64,000 nucleotides of DNA from Streptomyces sp. NBC_01231 (GTDB taxonomy: Bacteria; Actinomycetota; Actinomycetes; Streptomycetales; Streptomycetaceae), in NCBI GenBank assembly GCA_035999765.1, contig CP108521.1, positions 3,968,001 through 4,032,000 on the forward strand, given 5' to 3'. The notes below the pieces were generated by a model. The model saw only the letters and a program-made list of their open reading frames with translations. It did not search any database and was not told where the DNA came from. The translations under genes and the position numbers were made by a program. Shown here piece after piece: positions 34,487 to 42,980 of the stretch; positions within the stretch are counted from its first letter, which is position 1; each line of letters opens with the position of its first letter.

Positions 34487-35824
34487 GTGACCCCTCGGGA
34501 CTTCGACCCCGGTGCCCTGGCGGCCCGCGCCACCGGGGCGATCCTCCACGACACCCTGCACGGCACACACCGCGGTGTCGTCGTCGACTCCCCGCCGGGC
34601 GCCGGGAAGTCCACCCTCGTCGTCCGTGCCGCGCTCGAACTCGCCGACGCCGGGCGGCCGTTGATGGTCGTCGCGCAGACCAACGCCCAGGTCGACGACC
34701 TGGTGCTGCGGCTCGCCGAGAAGAACCCCGACCTGCCGGTGGGCCGGCTGCACAGCAGCGACAGCGACCCGTACGACAAGGCGCTGGACGACCTGCCCAA
34801 CGTACGGAAGTCGGCGAAGGCGGGCGATCTCGGCGGGCTGGCCGTGGTGATCTCCACGGCCGCCAAGTGGGGACATGTGAAGGTCGACGAGCCGTGGCGG
34901 CACGCGATCGTCGACGAGGCCTACCAGATGCGCTCGGACGCGCTGCTGGCGGTGGCGGGGCTCTTCGAGCGGGCCCTGTTCGTGGGCGACCCGGGTCAGC
35001 TGGACCCGTTCGCGATCGTCGGCAGCGAGCAGTGGGCGGGCCTGTCGTACGACCCCTCGGCCTCCGCCGTGACGACCCTGCTCGCGCACAACCCCGAGCT
35101 GCCGCAGCACCGCCTGCCGGTGTCCTGGCGGCTCCCGGCGTCGGCCGCTCCCCTGGTCTCCGACGCGTTCTATCCCTACACGCCCTTCCGTAGCGGCACG
35201 GATCACGACGACCGCCGGCTCGCCTTCGCGGTCCCCTCCGACGGGTCGGGCCCCGACAGGGTGATCGACGAGGCGGCGGAGTCGGGCTGGGGTCTGCTGG
35301 AGCTGCCCGCGCGGCACACCCCGCGGACGGATCCCGAGGCGGTCCGGGCCGTGGCGGCGGTCGTACGCCGGCTGCTGGACCGGGGCGGCGCGGCCACGTC
35401 GGAGCGCGGGCCCGACCCCGCGCCCCTGACCGCCGACCGGGTCGCCGTCGGCACGGCCCACCGCGACCAGGCGGCGGCGGTCCGCGCGGCGCTCGCCGAC
35501 CTGGGCGTCACGGAGGTGACCGTCGACACGGCGAACCGCCTCCAGGGCCGCGAGTTCGACGTCACCGTCGTTCTCCACCCCCTCTCCGGCCGCCCCGACG
35601 CCACCGCGTTCCACCTGGAGACCGGCCGCCTGTGCGTACTGGCCTCCCGCCACCGGCACGCCTGCATCGTGGTCTGCCGAGCAGGCGTCACCGACCTCCT
35701 GGACGACTACCCCTCGACGGAACCGGTCCAGCTCGGCACGGTCGTGAAGTTCCCGGACGGGTGGGAGGCGAACCACGCGGTACTCGCACACCTGGCGGAA
35801 CACCGGGTGGTCTGGCGACCATGA
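34487..35824 (+). CDS. SF1 (Dna2/UPF1-like) helicase
   Basis: 445 residues. Motif I SPPGAGKST (35-43), Ia VVAQTNAQVDDL (61-72), II VDEAYQ (Walker B Asp143-Glu144), III LFVGDPGQLDPF (164-175), IV-region HRLPVSWRLP, V TVDTANRLQGREFDVTVV and VI CVLASRHRHACIVV are all present in SF1B order. The DEAY and NRLQGREFD forms are near those of Dna2/UPF1-type proteins. With the Fe-S nuclease two genes upstream it suggests a split Dna2-like end-processing machine. GTG at 34487 has GAAGGAG 6 nt before it. The 0.3-kb mobile element separates it from the preceding gene. Its last 24 codons are repeated 162 bp downstream. Confidence 0.85.
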   Translation: MTPRDFDPGALAARATGAILHDTLHGTHRGVVVDSPPGAGKSTLVVRAALELADAGRPLMVVAQTNAQVDDLVLRLAEKNPDLPVGRLHSSDSDPYDKALDDLPNVRKSAKAGDLGGLAVVISTAAKWGHVKVDEPWRHAIVDEAYQMRSDALLAVAGLFERALFVGDPGQLDPFAIVGSEQWAGLSYDPSASAVTTLLAHNPELPQHRLPVSWRLPASAAPLVSDAFYPYTPFRSGTDHDDRRLAFAVPSDGSGPDRVIDEAAESGWGLLELPARHTPRTDPEAVRAVAAVVRRLLDRGGAATSERGPDPAPLTADRVAVGTAHRDQAAAVRAALADLGVTEVTVDTANRLQGREFDVTVVLHPLSGRPDATAFHLETGRLCVLASRHRHACIVVCRAGVTDLLDDYPSTEPVQLGTVVKFPDGWEANHAVLAHLAEHRVVWRP

Positions 35825-35825
35825 C
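35752..35825 (+). repeat. 74-bp direct repeat, copy 1 (3' end of the helicase gene)
   Basis: Matches 35914-35987 at 72 of 74 positions; covers the last 24 codons and the stop of the helicase gene. Confidence 0.9.
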
Positions 35826-36159
35826 GCTCACCCGACCACCGCACCCGACCGCCCACACCGCCACTCCGCCGGACGGCGTCCGGCACGCCGCCGGAGGCGG
35901 CCGATGACTGCAGCCCGGACGGGTGGGAGGCGAACCACGCGGTACTCGCACACCTGGCGGAACACCGGGTGGCGTGGCGACCATGACCGGTGGGACGTAC
36001 CCGACAGTCCGAGGAACATCCTGAGTCCTGGCGCCCTTGATATCTCTGGAGTGTGCAAGGGCACCGTCGAAGGTGCCCGGCCCACTTGCGCGGGCGCGGG
36101 AGAATGGACGGTGGCCCGAGCCGAGACGGGTCTTTCGTGACGTACGAGAAGGAGAAGAC
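35825..36159. other. Intergenic region after the helicase gene
   Basis: 335 bases without a convincing gene; it holds the second copy of the 74-bp repeat (35914-35987) and the promoter and ribosome-binding site of the gene at 36160. Confidence 0.6.
35914..35987 (+). repeat. 74-bp direct repeat, copy 2
   Basis: Nearly exact copy of the helicase 3' end, lying 162 bp downstream of copy 1 and not preceded by helicase coding sequence. Either a local duplication or the scar of a lost homologous gene. Confidence 0.9.
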
Positions 36160-36528
36160 ATGGCGGAGCCCACGCCGCGTCGGAACGAACCGCGGCTACG
36201 CCCCGCGCCCCTGCTCTTCGAGCCCGCGCAGGCCGCCGACGATCCGGAGCACTTCTTCGATCTGGAGTCGATCGACGACCCCCGCGCGCTGCTGGCCCGT
36301 GCGACCGAGCTGACGCAGGCGTTCCGGACGGCGACCGACCGTGCCGTGGAGTTCCAGGCGATAGCGGCGGCCCAGCTGGCCGACCCCCGCCGTTTCGACC
36401 GGCTGACCCCGGCGGACATCGCCGCGCGAGCCGAGTGGACCGAGGACTACGCGAAGAAGATGGTCGAGTTCGGACGCGACCTGATGCGGGGCGGCGCCAA
36501 GGGCCGAGGGACCGCCGACCCGGTGTGA
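36160..36528 (+). CDS. Small conserved protein of unknown function
   Basis: 122 residues, helical, no membrane or export signal. Contains RALLARATELTQAFRTATDRAVEFQAIAAAQLADPRRFDRLTPADIAARAEWTEDYAKKMVEFGRDL, a string of amphipathic helices like those of small partner proteins in Streptomyces. AGAAGGAGAAG precedes the ATG at 36160. No family recognised. Confidence 0.7.
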   Translation: MAEPTPRRNEPRLRPAPLLFEPAQAADDPEHFFDLESIDDPRALLARATELTQAFRTATDRAVEFQAIAAAQLADPRRFDRLTPADIAARAEWTEDYAKKMVEFGRDLMRGGAKGRGTADPV

Positions 36529-36663
36529 GACACCCCCACCGAGACGCGTGGGCATATGCCAGGCGGGCAAGATGCGGGCAAGATACTCCCTCGCCGCCCT
36601 TCTCGTCCCGCTTTCCGGCAACCCTCAGGAACGACCTCCTCACGCCCTGTAGATGTATGGGTC

Positions 36664-37278
36664 ATGAGCAGCACACGCGAGCAGTCCTCCTCCGCCCACT
36701 CCGACGTCTCGGGGGCGACCCCGGACGGCGCTGCCTGGCTCGCCTCCGCCGGAACCCATCCGCGCAGCACCCTGGCGCTCTGGGACGAGTGCCCGAACGC
36801 GCCGGTCGTCCTTCCCTGCGGCACCGCCTTCGACGTGGTCGGCGCGCCCGCCGTCTTCGGGCGCCGCATGGTCGACCGGCTGTGGGCCGAAGGCCCCGGC
36901 TCAGGACCGGTCGCGGCGTTCCGGGGCCGGATGCTGCTGTTCGCCGCACCCGGCACGGCCCAGCGACTGCCCTCGCTGCTGCACTGGGAGGAGTCCGGCC
37001 GCACGGGAGCCATCCCACCGCTGCTGTGCCACGGCATCGGCGACGCGGTGACCGTCCCCGCCCCGATGGCCGTCCCCGATCCGATGGCCGCCGGCGGCTC
37101 TCCGGGCCGCCCCGACTCGCGCTGGCTGGTCGCGCCGGACACCCGTCGCCCGTGGCTGCCGGGCCCGGAAATCCTGCTCTGGGCAGCCGTCAGGGCGGCC
37201 CGTGCGGCCGTACGGATATCGATTTTTCCTCCCGCCGACCAGGGTGCTAAGGTCTACGACGTCAGCAGGCGCCGCTAG
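36664..37278 (+). CDS. Prim-Pol-like (bifunctional DNA primase/polymerase N-terminal) protein
   Basis: 204 residues. Pattern GAAWLASAGTHPRSTLALWDECPNAPVVLPCGTAFDVVGAP resembles the Streptomyces proteins named after the bifunctional primase/polymerase N-terminal domain, but no acidic catalytic triad is evident, so primase activity is doubtful. ATG at 36664. The last three codons (Arg, Arg, stop TAG at 37276-37278) lie within the tRNA-Lys gene that starts at 37269, so coding and tRNA sequences overlap by 10 nt. Function unknown. Confidence 0.65.
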   Translation: MSSTREQSSSAHSDVSGATPDGAAWLASAGTHPRSTLALWDECPNAPVVLPCGTAFDVVGAPAVFGRRMVDRLWAEGPGSGPVAAFRGRMLLFAAPGTAQRLPSLLHWEESGRTGAIPPLLCHGIGDAVTVPAPMAVPDPMAAGGSPGRPDSRWLVAPDTRRPWLPGPEILLWAAVRAARAAVRISIFPPADQGAKVYDVSRRR

Positions 37279-37342
37279 CTCAGTTGGTTAGAGCAGCTGA
37301 CTCTTAATCAGCGGGTCCGGGGTTCGAGTCCCTGGCGGCGCA
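37269..37342 (+). tRNA. tRNA-Lys (CTT), copy 1
   Basis: Cloverleaf: acceptor GCGCCGC/GCGGCGC perfect 7 bp, D stem GCTC/GAGC, anticodon stem GCTGA/TCAGC with loop CTCTTAA giving anticodon CTT, T arm CGGGG-TTCGAGT-CCCTG. CCA is not encoded. Identical to the genes at 51179 and 56476. Confidence 0.95.
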
Positions 37343-37348
37343 CGTTGG

Positions 37349-37403
37349 CGATGGCGAGGCATGTTCGCGGAAAACGCGAACCGGCCTCGCCATCGTTGTT
37401 TTT
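37349..37403 (+). terminator. Terminator after tRNA-Lys copy 1
   Basis: 12-bp stem (37349-37360 with 37384-37395) enclosing a second 7-bp stem, followed by a T-rich tail (37396-37403). A further GCGCGG/CCGCGC hairpin follows at 37404-37420. The same block follows the tRNA copies at 51179 and, shortened, 56476. Confidence 0.85.
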
Positions 37404-37522
37404 GCGCGGCTTCGCCGCGCGTGGTGGGGGCTCCGCCACCCACACCCCCTCACGCCGGCGATGTGGCCGCAGGCGGAGCGGGCGATGTGGCCGTAGAGCG
37501 AGCGGGCGATGCGGTCGAGCGA

Positions 37523-38824
37523 TCATCCGACCGTGATCTTCACCGTCCACGCCCCCGAGGCCGTCCGCCCCTCCGCCTCCACCCGGACGTTCTCGCCGGG
37601 CACCCTGAAGCTCTCCCCCAGGGCGACCGGGGCGTCCGCGAGGGGCGGATAGACGGAGCTCTCCCAGCAGGCGTCGGTGCGCGGATGGGCGTCGATCACC
37701 TCGACCGGACCACGGCCGGACTCCGCCGTGCCGCTCACCCGGTAGACGAGGATGCCCGACCGGCAGGCCGTCGCGTCGTTGCCCACCGGCCCGCGCGCCT
37801 CGAAGGCGAGCGCGCTGTCGACTCCGGTACGGACGACCGCGAGCTTGGTCCCGCTGCCCAGCCCGAAAGCGGGCGCCCCGGCGGCGCCCACGGTGGGCAC
37901 CCCGGGGCCCGCCCCGAGCGGCTCCAACGTCAGCCGCGTCGGCCCGCTCTCCTGCACGCACGTCACCTGCCTCGACTCCAGCCAGCCGAGCTTCCACTTG
38001 TGCCAGCCGAAGAGATCCGGCGCCAGCCCGAACTGGCTGCCCATCAGATCCCAGTCGCCGACGAACGTGTCCCAGTCGCCCTTGCCGTCCACCGGCCGGT
38101 GGTACAGGTCCGGAAGGTCGAAGACGTGCCCGGTCTCATGGGCCAGAACCAGCCGGTCCGGCGGGTGCTGCTCGAACACCGTCACGACCCGCCGGATGTC
38201 CGTCCCGTCGGCCCGCAGCGGGGTGTCCAGGTTCACCACCTTCGTCGCGTCCGAGTCCACGCCGGGCGCGTCCGGATCGGCGACGAAGTAGACGACGTCG
38301 TAGCGCGAGAAGTCGACCTGCCCGTCGGCCGCGGCGAGTGCGTCGCGCAGGTAGGCGGCCCGGTGCGGGGCGCTCCAGTCACGCTGCATGACGTACGACG
38401 TCGACGGCCTCGGCATCCGGATCCAGTGCCGCAGCGGGTGCGGGCGCAGGGTGAACCGGCCGTAGGAGGCGCGCTGGAAGAAGCGGCTGGTGGCGGGGAA
38501 GTGGTCGGCGGCGAGCTGGGCCGGGGCGGTCAGCGGTGCCGAGTCCGGGAAGGACAGGAAGACCATCACCGCGTCCAGCTCGCGGGTCGGACGCGGATAG
38601 GCGGAGTTCCAGGTGCCCACGCCCTCCGAATGGTGGGCCGCGGTGCGCTGGAGGGCACAGGGTGCCGCCGGAAACGGTTCGGCGACCGAGGGGCCGGTCA
38701 CGAGGGAGGTCGCCGCGAGGGCCGACAGGGTGGTGAACACGGCCGCGGTGCTGCGCAGTCGGGGGCGCGGAAACGGACGCGGCACAGGGACCTCCGGAAA
38801 CGGTTCACGGGACACCGCGTCCAT
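37523..38824 (-). CDS. Secreted M6-family metalloprotease
   Basis: 433 residues. N-terminal signal: PRPRLRSTAAVFTTLSALAATSLVTG (about 20-45). Zinc motif HETGHVFDLPDLY (HExxH variant, about residue 230) with downstream MGSQ (the Met-turn-like D-L-M-G) fits M6 immune-inhibitor-A-like proteases. The last 120 residues form a beta domain with VEVIDAHPR. It stands alone on the minus strand, next to the tRNA. Likely an exported protease acting outside the cell. Confidence 0.85.
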   Translation of the reverse strand: MDAVSREPFPEVPVPRPFPRPRLRSTAAVFTTLSALAATSLVTGPSVAEPFPAAPCALQRTAAHHSEGVGTWNSAYPRPTRELDAVMVFLSFPDSAPLTAPAQLAADHFPATSRFFQRASYGRFTLRPHPLRHWIRMPRPSTSYVMQRDWSAPHRAAYLRDALAAADGQVDFSRYDVVYFVADPDAPGVDSDATKVVNLDTPLRADGTDIRRVVTVFEQHPPDRLVLAHETGHVFDLPDLYHRPVDGKGDWDTFVGDWDLMGSQFGLAPDLFGWHKWKLGWLESRQVTCVQESGPTRLTLEPLGAGPGVPTVGAAGAPAFGLGSGTKLAVVRTGVDSALAFEARGPVGNDATACRSGILVYRVSGTAESGRGPVEVIDAHPRTDACWESSVYPPLADAPVALGESFRVPGENVRVEAEGRTASGAWTVKITVG

Positions 38825-39098
38825 ATTGTGTGCTTTTGTCGTATAAAGCCCTGTTTATCTGCACCAGAAGAGTGAGAAGTCCGAAAGACCGTCAGATGGG
38901 TCACGTGCGAACCGCTCACGGAACGTCACAACTGGTCAGACGCCTGAAGAACACGTCCAAGGTCCGAGCAGAAACGATCTGCCAGAAGGGCAGGATGTTC
39001 CGGGACACTGGATAGCGGCTGGAAGGGTCTTGGGGCAGCCTCTATGATCGGCACACTTTCCTGCCGGACAGCGATCGAGTGCACTGCGGGAGCGAGCG

Positions 39099-40907
39099 GT
39101 GAGCGAAACGTCCGAAGGGCCGACGCCCGCGGCAGACCTCGACCGGTCAGCCGTCACAGAGGGTGATCCCGGCACGGCTACCAGTGCCGGGCCCCAGACC
39201 TACCGCTCGGTGTTCACGGCCGCTCCGCTCGCGATGGCCGTCGTGGACCGCGAGGGTCTGGTCGTCAGCGCCAACGCCACGCTGGGCGCACTGCTCGGCT
39301 GCCCGCCGGACGAGCTGACCGGACGGATCGCCGCCGACCTGGTGGACCTCGCCTCCGACGCGCGCAGCTGGCACGCCTACCGGGAGGTCCTGCGCGGCCG
39401 TCAGGCCAGGCTGCGCTGCTCCCGTCGGCTCAAGCACCCCGACGGCCGGTCCCTGTGGGCACAGGTCACGGTCGCGCCCCTTTCGGGCCAGGGGCCCGGC
39501 ACGGTCCTGCTGTCCATCAGCGACATCACCTCCCGCCGCGAACTCCAGGCGCGGCTAAGGCACTTGCAGATGCACGACCCGGTGACCCGGCTGCCCAACC
39601 GCACCCTGTTCTTCGAACGGCTCACGGCCGCGCTGGAGGCGGAGTCGTGCGAGCAGGGCGGCACCGGCCGGGTCGGCCTGTGCTACCTCGACCTCGACGG
39701 CTTCCAGGCCGTCAACGACACCCTCGGCCACCGGATCGGCGACCGGCTGCTGGCCGCCGTCGCCGACCGTCTCACCCGCTGCGCCGACGAGGCCGGCCTC
39801 GGACGGGTCAGTGCGCCGCTGGTGGCCCGGCTCGGCGGCGACGAGTTCGCGCTCCTCGTCGAGGACTCCACCGGCACCGAACAGCTCGCGGATCTCGCCG
39901 AGGCCGTACTGAACTCGGTCCAGGCGCCCTTCGACATCTCCGGGCAGCGGCTGTCGGTGTCGGCCTCGATCGGCGTGGTGGAACGACAGGCGGCGGGCAC
40001 CAGCGCGACCGGGCTCATGCAGGCCGCCGACACCACGCTGTACTGGGCCAAGGCCGACGGCAAGGCCCGCTGGACCCTCTTCGACCCGGAGCGCAACGCC
40101 CATCGCATGACCCGGCAGGCCCTCGCCTCCACCCTGCGCCCGGCGATCGAACGCGGCGAGTTCGTACTGGAGTACCAGCCGCTGGTGGGGATGGAGGACG
40201 GCCGGCTGCGGGGTGTCGAGGCCCTGGTCCGATGGAGTCACCCGCAGTTCGGGATGCTGACGCCGAATCGGTTCATCGGACTGGCCGAGGAGGACGGCTC
40301 GATCGTGCAGCTCGGCCGCTGGGTGCTGGCCACGGCCTGCCGTCAGGCGCGGCAGTGGCAGTTGGGCCATCCGGACGAGCCGCCGGTCTTCGTGAGCGTG
40401 AACGTGGCGGTCCGTCAGGTCTGGGACTCCGACCTGGTCGCGGACGTGGCCGAGATCCTCGCGGAGACGGAGCTGGCGCCGCACCTGCTGCAACTGGAGC
40501 TCACGGAGTCGGCGGTGATGGGCTCGGCCGGCCGGCCGCTCCAGGCGCTCCAGGCCCTCAGCGACATGGGCGTGCACATCGCCATCGACGACTTCGGCAC
40601 GGGCTACTCGAACCTGGCGTACCTCAGCCGGCTGCCGGTGTCGGTGCTGAAGCTGGACGGGTCGTTCGTGCGGGGCTTCCAGTACGAGGGGGAGGGCGTC
40701 CCGCCGAACCCGGCCGACGAGGTCGTCGTCGAGGCGATGATCCAGCTTGCCCACCGGCTGGGGCTGACGGTCACCGCGGAATGCGTGGAGACGTCCGCGC
40801 AGGCCGCGCGGCTGCGGCGGATCGGCTGCGACACCGGCCAGGGGTGGCTGTACTCACGGCCGGTGTCGCCGGATCGTATCTCCGGATTGTTGGATGTACG
40901 GGTCTGA
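39099..40907 (+). CDS. cdgA: PAS-GGDEF-EAL protein (c-di-GMP metabolism, CdgA-like)
   Basis: 602 residues, soluble. PAS about 35-150 (YRSVFTAAPLAMAVVDREGLVVSANATL; ending SISDITSRRELQ), GGDEF 155-325 with intact RLGGDEFALL, EAL 340-600 with intact EALVRW, DDFGTGYSNLAYL and the catalytic E in ECVETSA. It could both make and break c-di-GMP, the signal that with BldD blocks sporulation. Size and single PAS match S. coelicolor CdgA, and its position upstream of the ehu and csl loci agrees with remembered gene order, so the symbol is an inference. GTG start at 39099. Confidence 0.85.
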   Translation: MSETSEGPTPAADLDRSAVTEGDPGTATSAGPQTYRSVFTAAPLAMAVVDREGLVVSANATLGALLGCPPDELTGRIAADLVDLASDARSWHAYREVLRGRQARLRCSRRLKHPDGRSLWAQVTVAPLSGQGPGTVLLSISDITSRRELQARLRHLQMHDPVTRLPNRTLFFERLTAALEAESCEQGGTGRVGLCYLDLDGFQAVNDTLGHRIGDRLLAAVADRLTRCADEAGLGRVSAPLVARLGGDEFALLVEDSTGTEQLADLAEAVLNSVQAPFDISGQRLSVSASIGVVERQAAGTSATGLMQAADTTLYWAKADGKARWTLFDPERNAHRMTRQALASTLRPAIERGEFVLEYQPLVGMEDGRLRGVEALVRWSHPQFGMLTPNRFIGLAEEDGSIVQLGRWVLATACRQARQWQLGHPDEPPVFVSVNVAVRQVWDSDLVADVAEILAETELAPHLLQLELTESAVMGSAGRPLQALQALSDMGVHIAIDDFGTGYSNLAYLSRLPVSVLKLDGSFVRGFQYEGEGVPPNPADEVVVEAMIQLAHRLGLTVTAECVETSAQAARLRRIGCDTGQGWLYSRPVSPDRISGLLDVRV

Positions 40908-40949
40908 GGTGTGCGGGGGTGTGAGGTGGGCGGGCGGTGAGGGGCGGGC

Positions 40950-42044
40950 TCAGGCGGTCGGCAGTCCGTAGGCGTCCGCGATGAGCTCGTAGGAACGCAG
41001 GCGTACGTCGCCGCTGTGCGCGTTGCCCGTGATCATCAGCTCGTCGGCGCCGGTGCGCTTGTGGAGGTCGTCGAGGCCGGAGCGGACCTCGTCGGGGGTG
41101 CCGTGGATGACGTTGGCGTTCCAGGAGTCGACGAACTCGCGCTCCATCGGACTGAACTCGTAGGCCTCGGCCTCTTCGGGGGTGGGGACGAGTCCCGGTC
41201 GCCCGGTGCGCAGGCGCACCATGTTCAGGGCGGCGGCCAGGACCTGCCGGCGCGCTTCCTTCTCGTCCTCGGTGGCGAGGGCGGAGACGCCGATGAGGGC
41301 GTACGGCTGGTCCAGGACGGCGGACGGCTGGAAGGACTCGCGGTACAGGTCCAGGGCCGGGACGGTGTTCTGGGCCGAGAAGTGGTGCGCGAAGGCGAAG
41401 GGCAGGCCGAGCTCGCCGGCGAGGCGGGCGCTGAAGCCGGAGGAGCCCAGGAGCCAGACGGGCGGGCGGTGCGGGGACTGGACGCCGCCCGGGGAGGTCG
41501 CCTGGATGGGGCCGGGGACGGCGTGGATACGGCGGTAGCGGTGGCCGTCCGGGAAGTCGTCGTCGAGGAAGCGGATGAGCTCCGCGAGCTGCTGGGGGAA
41601 GTCGTCGGCGCCCTCGTTGAGCCGGTCGCTGCGGCGCAGGGCGGCGGCGGTGGCGCCGTCGGTGCCCGGGGCGCGGCCGAGGCCGAGGTCTACGCGGCCC
41701 GGGGCCATCGCCTCCAGGGTGCCGAACTGTTCCGCGATCACCAGCGGGGCGTGGTTGGGGAGCATCACGCCGCCCGAGCCGAGGCGGATGCGGGTGGTGT
41801 GGGCGGCGAGGTGGGCGAGGATCACGGCCGGGGAACTGGACGCCACGCCCGGCATGGAGTGGTGTTCGGCGACCCAGTAGCGGTGGAAGTGGCGGGACTC
41901 CGCGAGCTTGGCTATCTCGACGCTGGTGCGGAGGGCGTCGGTGGCGGTGCGGCCGGCACCGACGGTGACCAGGTCCAGGACGGAGAGCGGGGTGGGGGCG
42001 GTGCCGTGTGGTGTTCCCCGGGTCTCGTCTGGCGTTGCGGTCAC
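40950..42044 (-). CDS. Luciferase-like (LLM) flavin-dependent monooxygenase
   Basis: 364 residues, bacterial-luciferase TIM barrel of the MsnO8/YhbW-type branch: LSVLDLVTVGAG, HFHRYWVAEHHSMPGVASSSPAVILAHLAAHT, IRLGSGGVMLPNHAPLVIAEQFGTLEAM and GRVDLGLGRAPGTDG. GTG at 42044 is chosen because AGGAGG lies 7 nt upstream; the frame stays open further. Uses FMNH2 or F420H2; substrate unknown. Convergent with the cdgA-like gene. Confidence 0.88.
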   Translation of the reverse strand: MTATPDETRGTPHGTAPTPLSVLDLVTVGAGRTATDALRTSVEIAKLAESRHFHRYWVAEHHSMPGVASSSPAVILAHLAAHTTRIRLGSGGVMLPNHAPLVIAEQFGTLEAMAPGRVDLGLGRAPGTDGATAAALRRSDRLNEGADDFPQQLAELIRFLDDDFPDGHRYRRIHAVPGPIQATSPGGVQSPHRPPVWLLGSSGFSARLAGELGLPFAFAHHFSAQNTVPALDLYRESFQPSAVLDQPYALIGVSALATEDEKEARRQVLAAALNMVRLRTGRPGLVPTPEEAEAYEFSPMEREFVDSWNANVIHGTPDEVRSGLDDLHKRTGADELMITGNAHSGDVRLRSYELIADAYGLPTA

Positions 42045-42136
42045 GGAGGGCCTCCTGGGTTGAGCCGGTGCGGTGTCCTCCGGCGGTAACAGGAGGGGGT
42101 CTCCGGTTATTCCGTCTCGGGGGCCGGCTCGGGTGG

Positions 42137-42193
42137 GTGGGGGTGGGCGTTCCCGGGACTCCGCCCCGGACCCCGGTGCTCGCCCACCCCCAC
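42137..42193 (-). terminator. Possible terminator after the racemase-fold operon
   Basis: 13-bp inverted repeat (42137-42149 with 42181-42193) around a 31-nt GC-rich loop, 56 nt past the stop at 42249. Confidence 0.45.
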
Positions 42194-42248
42194 TCCGTCC
42201 GTCTCGGTTGCTCAACAGGCCGGCGTCAGAAAACCCCGGCGCTCCGGA

Positions 42249-42980
42249 CTACGCCTGGACGATGGGTTCCCTCGTGAACAGGGCCCCCAAGGACGGGGCG
42301 TGCACCCTGCGGTCCGCCAGCCTCAGAGCTTCCCAGACGGTGACCTGGTTGGCCGTGAGGACGGGTTTACCCAGGTCCTTCTCCAGGGCCGGGATGTGGG
42401 CTGCCGTGTGCAAGGCGGTGTCGGGGAGCAGGACGGCCTCGGCGTCCGGCGCGTCGGCCTCGCGGGCCAGGGCGAACACCTCGGCCTCGCCCCACGTCCC
42501 GACCTCCGCCGCCGTGATGATTCCGGAGCCGCGGACCCCGGTGACCTCCACGCCGGCCGCGCGCAGGAACTGGGCGAAGAGGTCCGCCACGTCGTCCGGA
42601 TAGGTCGCGCCGACGGCCACCCTGCCCACCCCGAGCTCCCGCACCGCGTGGACGAAGGCGAACGAGGTGGAGGAGGCCGGCATGCCGGCGGTGTGGGCGA
42701 GGGTGCTCACCTGCTCGTGGGCACCCTCCCAGCCGTAGACGAAACTGCCGCTGGTGCAGGCCCACACCACCGACTCGGCGCCGCCCATGCGCAGCTCCTC
42801 GACGCCCGCCGCGAGCCGGCCGGCGGAACCCATTTCGAGCAGGGCGTCGACCCGGTGGGCGTCCTCGCCGATATCGGTGTGCACCAGGTCCAGGCGGATG
42901 TCGCTGCCGAGCAACTGCTCGATGCGCGGATAGTCGTCCTCGGCGGAGTGGCCCGGATAGAGGAATCCCAGTGCTGTCAT
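42249..42980 (-). CDS. Asp/Glu racemase-fold protein (maleate isomerase/EutA-like), copy 2
   Basis: 243 residues. First catalytic Cys present (SVVWACTSGSFVYGWEGA). The second-half segment where family members have a Cys reads AVLLPDTALHTAAHIP, so the second Cys is missing; a racemase or isomerase needing two thiols would not work, whereas an arylmalonate-decarboxylase-like one-Cys reaction could. ATG at 42980 overlaps the stop of its paralogue by 4 nt. The two probably act on related dicarboxylate-like substrates in the catabolic locus beside the Ehu-type importer. Confidence 0.8.
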   Translation of the reverse strand: MTALGFLYPGHSAEDDYPRIEQLLGSDIRLDLVHTDIGEDAHRVDALLEMGSAGRLAAGVEELRMGGAESVVWACTSGSFVYGWEGAHEQVSTLAHTAGMPASSTSFAFVHAVRELGVGRVAVGATYPDDVADLFAQFLRAAGVEVTGVRGSGIITAAEVGTWGEAEVFALAREADAPDAEAVLLPDTALHTAAHIPALEKDLGKPVLTANQVTVWEALRLADRRVHAPSLGALFTREPIVQA

